The notes under the pieces: generated by a model
What the model saw: only the letters and a program-made list of their open reading frames with translations
The model's database searches: none
Told to the model about the DNA's origin: nothing
Made by a program: the position numbers and the translations under genes
NCBI GenBank assembly: GCA_946615875.1
Contig: CAMOIK010000049.1
Span: 1-12,526, forward strand
Length of the DNA: 12,526 bases
Reading direction: 5' to 3'
Source of the DNA: an uncultured Verrucomicrobiota bacterium
GTDB taxonomy: Bacteria; Verrucomicrobiota; Kiritimatiellia; RFP12; UBA1067
In this document: in pieces, positions 1 through 6,323 of the stretch
How the letters are laid out: each line of letters opens with the position of its first letter
Numbering within the stretch: position 1 is the stretch's first letter

Positions 1-37
1 GCGGATCGATCATCAGCATTACCTGTCGTCGTCTCAT
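1..37 (-). CDS. 5' end of a gene running off the left edge, possibly isochorismatase/nicotinamidase-like
   Basis: Only the first codons would be in the window. Reading on the minus strand from the ATG at 37 gives M-R-R-R-Q-V-M-L-M-I-D-P, and the next codon begins with C. There are in-frame ATGs at 19 and 13. A -10 box sits at 50-45, so an ATG at 37 would be almost leaderless, while the ATG at 19 would have a roughly 20-nt leader containing a weak AGG. The hydrophobic stretch ending in I-D-P resembles the start of cysteine hydrolases of the isochorismatase/nicotinamidase family, where this strand is usually followed by Q-x-D-F, and a C-initial codon is compatible with Q. The existence of a gene is supported mainly by the divergent promoter. 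The family assignment is a guess from a dozen residues. Confidence 0.3.
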   Translation of the reverse strand, partial: MRRRQVMLMIDP

Positions 38-44
38 GCGGCCA

Positions 45-50
45 ATTATA
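45..50 (-). promoter_or_regulatory. Extended -10 promoter, leftward (TGGTATAAT)
   Basis: Read on the minus strand, this is a perfect TATAAT hexamer preceded by TATGG, giving the extended -10 form TGGTATAAT. Transcription should start near position 38 and run leftward out of the window. No convincing -35 hexamer is visible at the usual distance. The box is the mirror image of the rightward promoter at 101-106. Confidence 0.6.
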
Positions 51-100
51 CCATATTTTCCGCCTTGCGAGTCGAGTGACACGTGACGCGGAAAATATGG

Positions 101-106
101 TATAAT
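101..106 (+). promoter_or_regulatory. Extended -10 promoter of the kinase-fkp-aroQ-fmdB-rsmB block
   Basis: A perfect TATAAT preceded by TGG (extended -10) lies 50 bp upstream of the first start codon. The predicted transcription start near 113 gives a leader of about 44 nt. A GTGACA at 76-81 resembles a -35 but sits 19 bp away, so recognition probably relies on the extended -10. No other promoter-like sequence is visible before 5250, because the following genes are nearly contiguous. Confidence 0.7.
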
Positions 107-156
107 CGTTGCAAGGCCTGAGACAAGGTCAGCAAAGATAATAAGAAAGGCGCGAG

Positions 157-1257
157 ATGGAGAGTCTGAACGTAAAAGAAGCCGTGACGTGCAAATGGGA
201 TGCCGTGTCGCTTGGCGAAATAATGCTGCGGCTTGATCCCGGCGACGGTCGCATCCACACTGCGAGGGAGTTCAAGGCATGGGAGGGCGGCGGCGAATAC
301 AATGTCGTGCGCGGCCTCCGGCGTTGTTTCGGCTTGCGCACCACGGCGGTGACGGCGTTCGCCGACAATCCCGTTGGTCGGCTCGTCGAGGACTTCATGC
401 TGCAGGGCGGCGTCGATGTCTCGCACGTCCTGTGGCGGCCTTACGACGGCATCGGGCGCACGGTGCGCAACGGCCTCAATTTCGTAGAGCGCGGCTTCGG
501 ATGCCGCGGGGCGCGGAGTTGCGCGGACCGCGGGCTGACGGCGATATCGCAGTTGAAGCCCGGCGACATCGACTGGGACCGTCTTTTCGGGGAAGAGGGC
601 GCAAGGTGGTTCCACACGGGCGGGATATTCGCGGCGCTCGGCGAGAAGACCGCCGACGTGGCGATAGAGGCGTTGAAGGCCGCGAAGAGGCACGGCACCG
701 TGACAAGCTACGACCTCAACTACCGCGCCAGCCTTTGGAAGGCGGTCGGCGGTCAGGCCAAGGCGCAGGAGGTGAACAAGGAAATCGCCAGGCACGTGGA
801 CGTGATGATCGGCAACGAGGAGGACTTCACCGCCGCGCTCGGCATCGAGGTGGAGGGAGTGGATGGCAATCTGACGACCCTCCCGATAGACGGCTTCCGC
901 AAGATGATCGAGAAGGCCGTCGCCATATACCCGAACTTCAAGGCGGTGGCGACCACCCTGCGCAGCGTAAAGTCCGCCACGGTCAATGACTGGTCGGCCA
1001 TTTGCTGGTACAAAGGCGAGCTCAAAGAGTCCGTCCGGCGTCCCGGCCTTGAGATATACGACCGCGTGGGGGGCGGCGACTCCTTCGCGTCCGGCCTGAT
1101 ATACGGCTTCATGGCGTTCGACGACGCCGAGAAGGCCGTCAACTACGGGGCGGCGCACGGCGCGCTGGCCATGACCACGCCCGGCGACACTTCGATGGCG
1201 ACGAAGTCCGACGTGGAGAAGCTCGTCGGCGGCGGCTCGGCGCGCGTCGATCGCTGA
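157..1257 (+). CDS. PfkB-family sugar kinase, 2-keto-3-deoxygluconate kinase-like
   Basis: This 366-residue cytoplasmic protein of the ribokinase/PfkB fold should phosphorylate a sugar or sugar acid with ATP. The PfkB C-terminal signature is clear at residues 302-313 (DRVGGGDSFASG). G-G-G-D forms the anion hole, and D308 is the expected catalytic base. The N-terminal half has the expected L-G-E-I-M-L-R-L strand, a G-G-G-E-x-N substrate-loop motif near residue 45, and a D-L-N-Y-R-x-S-L-W segment near residue 187 that is typical of KDG kinases. Together these make 2-keto-3-deoxygluconate the best substrate guess, but fructokinase or another PfkB activity is possible. The start is chosen for AAAGG at 146-150, six bases before the ATG. 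It is the first gene of the five-gene block. The length is somewhat above the usual 310-340 residues because of insertions in the middle third. Confidence 0.85.
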   Translation: MESLNVKEAVTCKWDAVSLGEIMLRLDPGDGRIHTAREFKAWEGGGEYNVVRGLRRCFGLRTTAVTAFADNPVGRLVEDFMLQGGVDVSHVLWRPYDGIGRTVRNGLNFVERGFGCRGARSCADRGLTAISQLKPGDIDWDRLFGEEGARWFHTGGIFAALGEKTADVAIEALKAAKRHGTVTSYDLNYRASLWKAVGGQAKAQEVNKEIARHVDVMIGNEEDFTAALGIEVEGVDGNLTTLPIDGFRKMIEKAVAIYPNFKAVATTLRSVKSATVNDWSAICWYKGELKESVRRPGLEIYDRVGGGDSFASGLIYGFMAFDDAEKAVNYGAAHGALAMTTPGDTSMATKSDVEKLVGGGSARVDR

Positions 1258-1288
1258 AGGGGCGTCCTTCGTCAAGGAGCGGGAAGAA

Positions 1289-3397
1289 ATGCTACGATAC
1301 GCGGCAACGATGTTCGATCAGGTTGTGATAACGGCGGCGAACGCGGCGCAGGCCCGTGGCTACCGCCTGCAGACCCGGGGGCGGCGCGGCTACGTCGTGT
1401 TCCCGGACCCCGGCGGGAAGCGCGTCGGCTCGCTCGGCGCCACGGTCAATGCGCTGCGGCGCACCGGCTTCAAGGCTTCGCGGCGCCGCAAGGTGCTGAT
1501 AGTGCACTCCGGCGGCGATGCCAGGCGCACCCCTGGCTATGCGGCGATGGGCAAGGCGTTCGTGCCGATGCGCGACGCCCGTCCCATGCTCGACCACATC
1601 GTGGAGGCGATGGCGCGCCTCCCGCTGCCGGAGGCCGGCGGCGTGGTCGTGGTCTCCGGCGACGTGCTGCCGCGCTTCGACTACGAGGCGGTGGATCTAT
1701 CGCGCCGCGGCGTCACCGGCGTGGCGTATCCTGACGGCGCGGATGAGGCGCGGCGCCATGGCGTTTACATGGTGGAAGGCCGCGCGGTGCGCGGAAAGGC
1801 GATGGCCGTGTCCGGTTTCCTGCAGAAGCCGCAGGTGGAAGGCGGCCGCCACCTCATCGACACGGGCGTGATGTTCATAGACGGCGAGACGGCCGAGCGC
1901 ATGAAGTCGCTGCCCGTCGCCGGCGACATCTACGACGAGTTCCCGAAGATGCTCCTCGCCGGATACGCGCCGTTCAGCGTGAACGTGGCCGGCGACGACT
2001 GCGACTTCTTCCACGTCGGCTCCACGCGCGAACTGCTGCAGAAGCTCGGCGACGGCGACACCTACGTCGATGCCGTAGGCTGCCCCCTGCATCTCGCCGG
2101 CGAGAACGTGGTGACGAACGTGCCGCCGGGCCGCTTCGATTCGCTGACCCTCGCAAAGGGCGAATGCTTCACCTGCATCCCCTACGGCGACGGCAAGTGG
2201 CTGGACCTCAAATACCGCATAGACGACAACTTCAAGACCGACGGACTCTGGGAGCGGCACGGCCTCGGCGCCATCATGAAGCGCATCGACTACCTCCGCC
2301 TCCTGGCGGTGCGCGAATGCTCGGCAAGGAAGACGCGCACTGCGCCGCGCCAGACCTTCCGCGTAGCCGCGCCGGTCCGCATCGATTTCGCCGGCGGCTG
2401 GAGCGACACCCCGCCGATATGCAACGACGAGGGCGGCACAGTGTTCAACGCTGCCGTCACGCTAGAGGGGCGCAAGCCGATCGAGGTCGTCGTCGCCCCG
2501 CGCCGCGACAGGCTCGTTCGCGTCGTCTCGCGCGATCTCGGCAAGCGGCGATTGATACGGTCCGCGGAGGAGCTGGCCGATCACGCCGACCCGCACGACT
2601 GGTGCGCACTCGTCAAGAGCGCGCTCGCCGTGACGGGCTTCGAATTCGGCTCGCGCGGCCTCGACATCACCATCAGCGCGGACCTTCCGAAGGGGTCTGG
2701 GATGGGCACCAGTTCCATGCTGGGCGCCGCCGTCATCGCCGCAATCCTCGGCAGGACCGACGCCGACGAGATCGGCGAGCTCACGCTGCGCCTCGAAAAG
2801 GAGATGCGCACGGGCGGCGGCTGGCAGGACCAGTTCGGAGGCATCGTGGGTGGCGTCAAGCTGCTTTCGTCGCAGCCGGGGAAGCGCCAGCGGATTTCCG
2901 TGGAGCGGCTCGATTCCTCCTGGCTCGCCGGACTCCTGCGCGAACGCGGCCTGCTCTACTTCACAGGACAGAAGCGAATGGCCAGGAACATCCTGCGCAA
3001 GGTGCTGGCGTTCTACGCCGAGAACCCGCACGACTTCGCGAAGACGCTCGTCCGCTCGCTCAAGGCCGACGCCGCCGCGGCGGCCGCCGCCGTTCGCCGC
3101 CGCGACGCTGCCGCGTTCGCCGCCGCCATCAACGGCTACTGGCGCGACAAGAAGCTCCTCGACCCGGGCAGCACCAACGACCGCGTCGAGGAGCTGGCCG
3201 CGCGCATCGGGCGGCACGCCAGCGCCGTCACCTTGACCGGCGCGGGAGGAGGGGGCTTCATGTTCATCCTCGCCAAGTCGCGCGCCGCCGCCTCGCGCAT
3301 TCGCGCCGAACTCACCGGCGACGCCCCGACGTCCACCGCAAGGTTCTACGATTTCGACATATCGGAGGACGGCCTTTCGCTGGAGGCGACGCCATGA
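1289..3397 (+). CDS. fkp: Bifunctional fucokinase / fucose-1-phosphate guanylyltransferase (Fkp-like), compact
   Basis: The protein should salvage L-fucose by ATP-dependent phosphorylation to fucose-1-phosphate and then transfer to GTP, giving GDP-fucose for glycan fucosylation. The N-terminal pyrophosphorylase part (residues 1 to about 340) has the T-A-A-N-x-x-Q-A-R-G-Y motif at 15-25, a nucleotide-loop-like S-G-G-D-A-R-R-T-P segment at 74-82 followed by G-K at 88-89, S-G-D-V-L-P-R-F-D around D125, and F-L-Q-K-P then I-D-T-G-V near 190. The C-terminal GHMP kinase part begins at about 351 with A-P-V-R-I-D-F-A-G-G-W-S-D-T-P. It carries the ATP loop G-S-G-M-G-T-S-S near 470 and motif 3 (G-A-G-G-G-G-F) near 651. 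At 702 residues it is well short of the roughly 950 of Bacteroides Fkp, with most of the loss apparently in the N-terminal half. AAGGAG at 1274-1279 supports this start. Fucose specificity is inferred; a related heptose or sugar kinase role is less likely. Confidence 0.82.
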   Translation: MLRYAATMFDQVVITAANAAQARGYRLQTRGRRGYVVFPDPGGKRVGSLGATVNALRRTGFKASRRRKVLIVHSGGDARRTPGYAAMGKAFVPMRDARPMLDHIVEAMARLPLPEAGGVVVVSGDVLPRFDYEAVDLSRRGVTGVAYPDGADEARRHGVYMVEGRAVRGKAMAVSGFLQKPQVEGGRHLIDTGVMFIDGETAERMKSLPVAGDIYDEFPKMLLAGYAPFSVNVAGDDCDFFHVGSTRELLQKLGDGDTYVDAVGCPLHLAGENVVTNVPPGRFDSLTLAKGECFTCIPYGDGKWLDLKYRIDDNFKTDGLWERHGLGAIMKRIDYLRLLAVRECSARKTRTAPRQTFRVAAPVRIDFAGGWSDTPPICNDEGGTVFNAAVTLEGRKPIEVVVAPRRDRLVRVVSRDLGKRRLIRSAEELADHADPHDWCALVKSALAVTGFEFGSRGLDITISADLPKGSGMGTSSMLGAAVIAAILGRTDADEIGELTLRLEKEMRTGGGWQDQFGGIVGGVKLLSSQPGKRQRISVERLDSSWLAGLLRERGLLYFTGQKRMARNILRKVLAFYAENPHDFAKTLVRSLKADAAAAAAAVRRRDAAAFAAAINGYWRDKKLLDPGSTNDRVEELAARIGRHASAVTLTGAGGGGFMFILAKSRAAASRIRAELTGDAPTSTARFYDFDISEDGLSLEATP

Positions 3398-3828
3398 AAG
3401 TGCTTGTGCTCAACGGCCCCAACCTCAATCTCCTCGGCCTGCGCGAACCGCACCTCTACGGCAGCGCCACCTACGCCGACCTCGAACGCTTCGTGGCCGA
3501 GACGGCGCGGCGCCTGGGCGTGGATGTCGAGATGCGCCAGACCAACCACGAGGGAACGCTGGTGGATTGGATACAGCAGGCGAGAGGCGTCTTCGACGCC
3601 ATCGTCCTGAACGCCGCCGCATACACGCACACGTCGGTGGCCGTGCTGGACGCGATCAAGGCCGTCAAGGCGCGCGTCGTCGAAGTCCACTTGACAGACC
3701 CGAAGACGCGCGAGGAGTTCCGCCGCGTCTCCTACGTGGGCATGGCTGCGGAACGCACGTTCGCCGGCCTGGGCTTCGGCTCCTATGCGGCCGCGCTGGA
3801 ACATCTCGCAGGGGGAGGAACGGACTGA
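3394..3828 (+). CDS. aroQ: Type II 3-dehydroquinate dehydratase
   Basis: This 144-residue enzyme, normally a dodecamer, converts 3-dehydroquinate to 3-dehydroshikimate in the shikimate pathway to aromatic amino acids. The family pattern is present throughout: N-G-P-N-L-N-L-L-G-x-R-E-P at 7-19, the lid arginine R17, catalytic Y22, the N73/A-Y-T-H-T-S substrate loop at 73-81, catalytic H99 in V-E-V-H-L, and R110 in the R-E-E-F-R segment. The usual N-P-G-A-Y-T-H-T-S reads N-A-A-A-Y-T-H-T-S here, and the usual H-x-S-N reads H-L-T-D. Both changes are next to catalytic residues, but the residues themselves are kept. The gene overlaps the end of fkp by ATGA. GGAGG at 3382-3386, seven bases upstream, supports the start. 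Length is normal for the family. Confidence 0.95.
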   Translation: MKVLVLNGPNLNLLGLREPHLYGSATYADLERFVAETARRLGVDVEMRQTNHEGTLVDWIQQARGVFDAIVLNAAAYTHTSVAVLDAIKAVKARVVEVHLTDPKTREEFRRVSYVGMAAERTFAGLGFGSYAAALEHLAGGGTD

Positions 3829-4079
3829 TGCCGCTTTACGTCTATGAGGCGCGCGAAAAAGACAGGTCGTGCGCAAAGTGCCGCGATGGCTTCGAGATCA
3901 TGCAACGACTTGACGAGGCGCGGCTCGACCACTGCCCGTACTGCCGCAGCCCGGTAATCCGCGTCATACAGGCGCCGGGGCTGACCCACTCCAAGACCGA
4001 CCTCCACTACCGCGCAAAACGGGCCGGCTTCCACACCCTCAAGAAGGTCCAGAAGGGCGAATACGAGAAACTCTACTAG
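3828..4079 (+). CDS. FmdB-type zinc ribbon protein
   Basis: This small 83-residue protein begins M-P-L-Y-V-Y-E, as FmdB-family proteins do. It has two CxxC knuckles, C15/C18 and C36/C39, that should bind one zinc. FmdB proteins are often annotated as putative regulators, but their molecular role is not established. The C-terminal 40 residues are basic and lack further cysteines. They end in G-F-H-x-L-K-K-V-Q-K-G-E-Y-E-K-L-Y, which looks like a conserved extension rather than a random tail. The start codon shares one base with the aroQ stop (TGATG) and has GGAGGA at 3814-3819, so translation is probably coupled. Its place just before an rRNA methyltransferase gene suggests a nucleic-acid or ribosome context, but that is inference only. 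Confidence 0.85.
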   Translation: MPLYVYEAREKDRSCAKCRDGFEIMQRLDEARLDHCPYCRSPVIRVIQAPGLTHSKTDLHYRAKRAGFHTLKKVQKGEYEKLY

Positions 4080-4083
4080 CACC

Positions 4084-5250
4084 ATGGGAAACACGAGAAG
4101 AGACGCCGCGTTCATCGTCGCGAAATGGCTGGCCACGAGAGACTTCCCGGCGGCGATGCTCCCGGAAGGCAGGGAGAGGGCGTTCGTGCAGGATCTTGTC
4201 TATACGGTGCTGCGCCGCATGAGGGCGCTGCGCCGCGTGCTGGGCGAGCTCGTCAGGACGTGGCCAAAGGGCGAACTGGAGGCGCTGCTCTACGTGGGCG
4301 CCGCGCAGGTGCTCTACATGGACGGCGTGCCGGACTTCGCCGCCGTCAACGAGACCGTGGAGGCGGCGAGGCTCTGCGACAATCCGAGCGTCGCCAGGGT
4401 GGTGAACGGCGTCCTGCGCAACCTGATACGCCGCCGCCGGGAGTTCGAGGCGCTCCTCGCCTCCGCCCCGCCGGAGGTGCGCGAGAGCTTCCCCACGGCG
4501 CTGTATCGCCGCTGGCGATCGCGCTTCGGCGACGACGAGGCCGCGCGCCTCGCCGCATGGCACAACGCTCCGGCGGAGACGTTCATCGCCCGCAGGGATG
4601 GATCGTTCGAGAAGCTGCCGCGCGGCGTCCGCGTCGAGGACGTCCCGGGCTACGCCGAAGGCGGCTTCATCGTCCAGGATCCCGCCACGGCGCTCGCCAT
4701 CGACGCGCTCGCGCCGATACCCGGCGAGAAGATCCTCGACGCCTGCGCAGCGCCTGGCGGCAAGACCATACAGATCGCATGGCGCGGCGCGGCGGTGACC
4801 GCCTGCGAGGTGAACCCGAAGCGCGCGCGCCGTCTCGCCGAGAACCTGCGCCGCGTCAGGATGGACGGCGCCGTCGCGGTCGTGGCCGAGCTCCCCGCCG
4901 CCATCGACGCATACGACAAGATTCTCGTGGACGCCCCGTGCTCCAACACCGGCGTCCTGCGCCGCCGCCCGGACGCACGCTGGAACTGGAGCGAGGAGAA
5001 GCTGGCCGCGCTCGTCCGCCTCCAGGCGCAGATATTGGACGCCTGTTCATCGCGCGTCAAGGCAGGTGGCGCTATCGTCTATTCCACGTGCTCGGTCGAG
5101 CCCGAAGAGAATCTGATGCAGGCCGAGGCGTTCGTCGCCCGCCACGCCGATTTCGCCATAGAGGCCGTCGCGGAGTCGATCCCCACGCGCACGGGGCGCG
5201 ACGGTGCGTTCGCCGCCACGCTGCGCCGCTTCGCGGCGGCGAACGCCTGA
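4084..5250 (+). CDS. rsmB: 16S rRNA (cytosine-C5)-methyltransferase, RsmB-like
   Basis: This 388-residue enzyme uses S-adenosylmethionine to methylate C5 of a cytosine in 16S rRNA (C967 in E. coli). Residues 1 to about 130 form an all-helical NusB-like RNA-binding domain. The Rossmann methyltransferase follows, with motif I D-A-C-A-A-P-G-G-K-T at 219-228. Motif IV, D-A-P-C-S-N-T-G-V-L-R-R-R-P-D, begins at 283 and C286 assists product release. Motif VI, Y-S-T-C-S-V-E-P-E-E-N, contains C336, the expected nucleophile. Having both NusB-like and two-cysteine NOL1/NOP2/Sun domains favours RsmB over RsmF or YebU. The length is a little short of E. coli RsmB (about 430). No Shine-Dalgarno sequence is evident before the ATG, which lies 4 bp after the preceding stop, so coupling to the fmdB-type gene is likely. 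The gene ends 10 bp from the convergent gene on the other strand. Confidence 0.9.
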   Translation: MGNTRRDAAFIVAKWLATRDFPAAMLPEGRERAFVQDLVYTVLRRMRALRRVLGELVRTWPKGELEALLYVGAAQVLYMDGVPDFAAVNETVEAARLCDNPSVARVVNGVLRNLIRRRREFEALLASAPPEVRESFPTALYRRWRSRFGDDEAARLAAWHNAPAETFIARRDGSFEKLPRGVRVEDVPGYAEGGFIVQDPATALAIDALAPIPGEKILDACAAPGGKTIQIAWRGAAVTACEVNPKRARRLAENLRRVRMDGAVAVVAELPAAIDAYDKILVDAPCSNTGVLRRRPDARWNWSEEKLAALVRLQAQILDACSSRVKAGGAIVYSTCSVEPEENLMQAEAFVARHADFAIEAVAESIPTRTGRDGAFAATLRRFAAANA

Positions 5251-5260
5251 GCGCGGGAGG

Positions 5261-6046
5261 TCAGGTCTTTCCAGTGGCGCCGTAGCCGAGCGCGTTCTGG
5301 GTGCGCACTATCCAGTCTTTCGGGAAGGCGTGGAAGACCAGCGCCTTGATGGCTTCGGAGATGCGCCGCCGAAACGAAGGCAGCGGACGCCGCGAAAAGT
5401 CGATGGCTATGCCGTTGTCTTCGCAGAGCTTCACGGCGAAACGCTCCCAGCAGCCCTTGTGGACGGCATCGACGAACGGAAACTCGCGGCGGCGCGTAAC
5501 GAGCATGGGGCGTTCTTCGCCGCCGCACAGATACGAGCCGCGCCGCTCGAACTCCCAGGCGCTCGTGGTCTGTGCCGCGATGCTCCGCAGGAAACCCTTG
5601 TCCCATATCGAGACCTGGCAAGAGACGCAGTAGGCCGTGCCGGGCGCGTATGCGCCGAATTCGTCGTCGAACCTCCTGAAACAGTCGGGGTTGGGTATGA
5701 GGCGCAGCGACGCCGCGCCGAGGCGGCGGGCGTCGGCCAGGCGGGCGAGAAAGCGCGGCGTATCGACTCTCTCGGATAGGTAGTAGTCGTCCATCAGCAG
5801 CGCCACGCGGTCGGTTGCGATGGAGTCCAGCGCCTTGACGAGCATGGCGCTCCAGTCCATGCCTTTGCCGCACGCTACCTGTCGCGTGAAGAAGCGGTCT
5901 TGCTCTCGCCTGGTCTCGGTGACGAGCACGGTGTCGAAAGGGCAGTCCGGCCAGAATTTCGAGAAAAGCGTCTCGAAATGTCCGAGCACGTCGGCGTATG
6001 CGTCGCAGGAGGCGACGAGGATCGTGCACTGGCTATTTGCCGCCAT
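5261..6046 (-). CDS. Glycosyltransferase-like protein of GT-A type, specificity unknown
   Basis: The predicted protein is 261 residues, with no signal peptide or membrane segment. It opens with a Rossmann-like strand (T-I-L-V-A-S-C-D-A-Y). It then has F-W-P-D-C-P near 31-36, and W-S-A-M-L-V-K-A-L followed by V-A-L-L-M-D-D-Y-Y-L, in which D86-D87 look like the metal-binding acidic motif of a GT-A glycosyltransferase. Similar arrangements (S-C-D-x-Y-x-D near the start, D-D-Y-x-L in the middle) occur in proteins of capsule and O-antigen loci. The C-terminal 50 residues are rich in aromatic and basic residues and may contact membrane. It is the last gene of the leftward block and overlaps the PQ-loop gene by 14 bp. 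No strong ribosome binding site is seen, so translation may depend on coupling. The glycosyltransferase call rests on motif resemblance only. Confidence 0.6.
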   Translation of the reverse strand: MAANSQCTILVASCDAYADVLGHFETLFSKFWPDCPFDTVLVTETRREQDRFFTRQVACGKGMDWSAMLVKALDSIATDRVALLMDDYYLSERVDTPRFLARLADARRLGAASLRLIPNPDCFRRFDDEFGAYAPGTAYCVSCQVSIWDKGFLRSIAAQTTSAWEFERRGSYLCGGEERPMLVTRRREFPFVDAVHKGCWERFAVKLCEDNGIAIDFSRRPLPSFRRRISEAIKALVFHAFPKDWIVRTQNALGYGATGKT

Positions 6047-6323
6047 GCGCCAGCTGCGCGTTCCTGCGCGAGTAGTGGAAGTAGAGCGCGAGATCCGTTG
6101 AGACCAGCGCCATGTCCGCCAGATAGACCAGGCAGAGCCAGAGCTTCGTGCCTTCTACCAGGTGGGCGGCGATGCCGCAGACGTAGCCGACGAGGACGAT
6201 CGCCATGAACGCCGGCGATTTGCCGTCCACGCGCTTGGTCCTCCACGTCTTCAGTATGGCGAACGGCCACGAGAAGCCGAAGGCGAAAAGCATTGCGAAC
6301 TCTAGAAAAGCGGAAAGCATCAT
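6033..6323 (-). CDS. Small three-helix PQ-loop membrane protein (SemiSWEET-like)
   Basis: The 96-residue protein has three hydrophobic segments, at about residues 4-25, 38-56 and 62-83, the triple-helix unit of PQ-loop/SWEET half-transporters. F-S-W-P-F-A-I-L-K-T-W-R-T-K (17-30) matches the PQ-loop pattern, with the conserved proline P20 but W-P in place of P-Q. It is followed by G-K-S and a G-Y glycine-aromatic pair in the second helix. Bacterial half-SWEETs dimerise to move sugars, but this branch lacks a proven substrate. The first ATG overlaps the tsaD stop as ATGA. A second ATG at 6320 stands seven bases from GGAGG (6328-6332), against four for the first, so the true start may be 6320, giving 95 residues. 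The glycosyltransferase-like gene starts inside its 3' end. Confidence 0.7.
   Translation of the reverse strand: MMLSAFLEFAMLFAFGFSWPFAILKTWRTKRVDGKSPAFMAIVLVGYVCGIAAHLVEGTKLWLCLVYLADMALVSTDLALYFHYSRRNAQLAHGGK

Larger units (their letters stand above)
45..106. repeat. Perfect 19-bp inverted repeat carrying two divergent -10 boxes
   Basis: The left arm at 45-63 is the exact reverse complement of the right arm at 88-106 (GCGGAAAATATGGTATAAT). The arms are separated by 24 bp at 64-87. Each arm ends outward in TATAAT, so the two flanking genes share one symmetrical control region. The spacer contains GTGAC twice, at 76-80 and 83-87. The arms could be an operator for a dimeric regulator, a cruciform, or simply two copies of the same strong promoter core. 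The identity extends about 10 bp upstream of the extended -10 box. Confidence 0.7.

Noticed and set aside
46..1275. A 409-codon open frame on the minus strand covering the whole sugar kinase gene
   Set aside because: It is antisense to a clear PfkB kinase, resembles no family, runs through the divergent promoter, and is the expected by-product of GC-rich codon bias.
2890..3160. Repetitive GCC/GCG-rich stretch in the fkp gene as a possible tandem repeat
   Set aside because: It encodes an alanine/arginine-rich helix of the GHMP domain. No exact repeat unit is conserved.
2164..3828. A long plus-strand frame suggesting an arginine-rich protein fused to dehydroquinase
   Set aside because: The first 410 codons are the fkp gene read in another frame. 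The dehydroquinase has its own start at 3394 with a good ribosome binding site and the family N-terminus.
5224..5238. A 6-bp GC hairpin (CGCCGC-TTC-GCGGCG) near the convergent ends of rsmB and the glycosyltransferase-like gene as a shared terminator
   Set aside because: It lies inside the rsmB coding sequence and has no T-run on either strand. The 10-bp gap leaves no room for a normal terminator, so transcription probably runs over.
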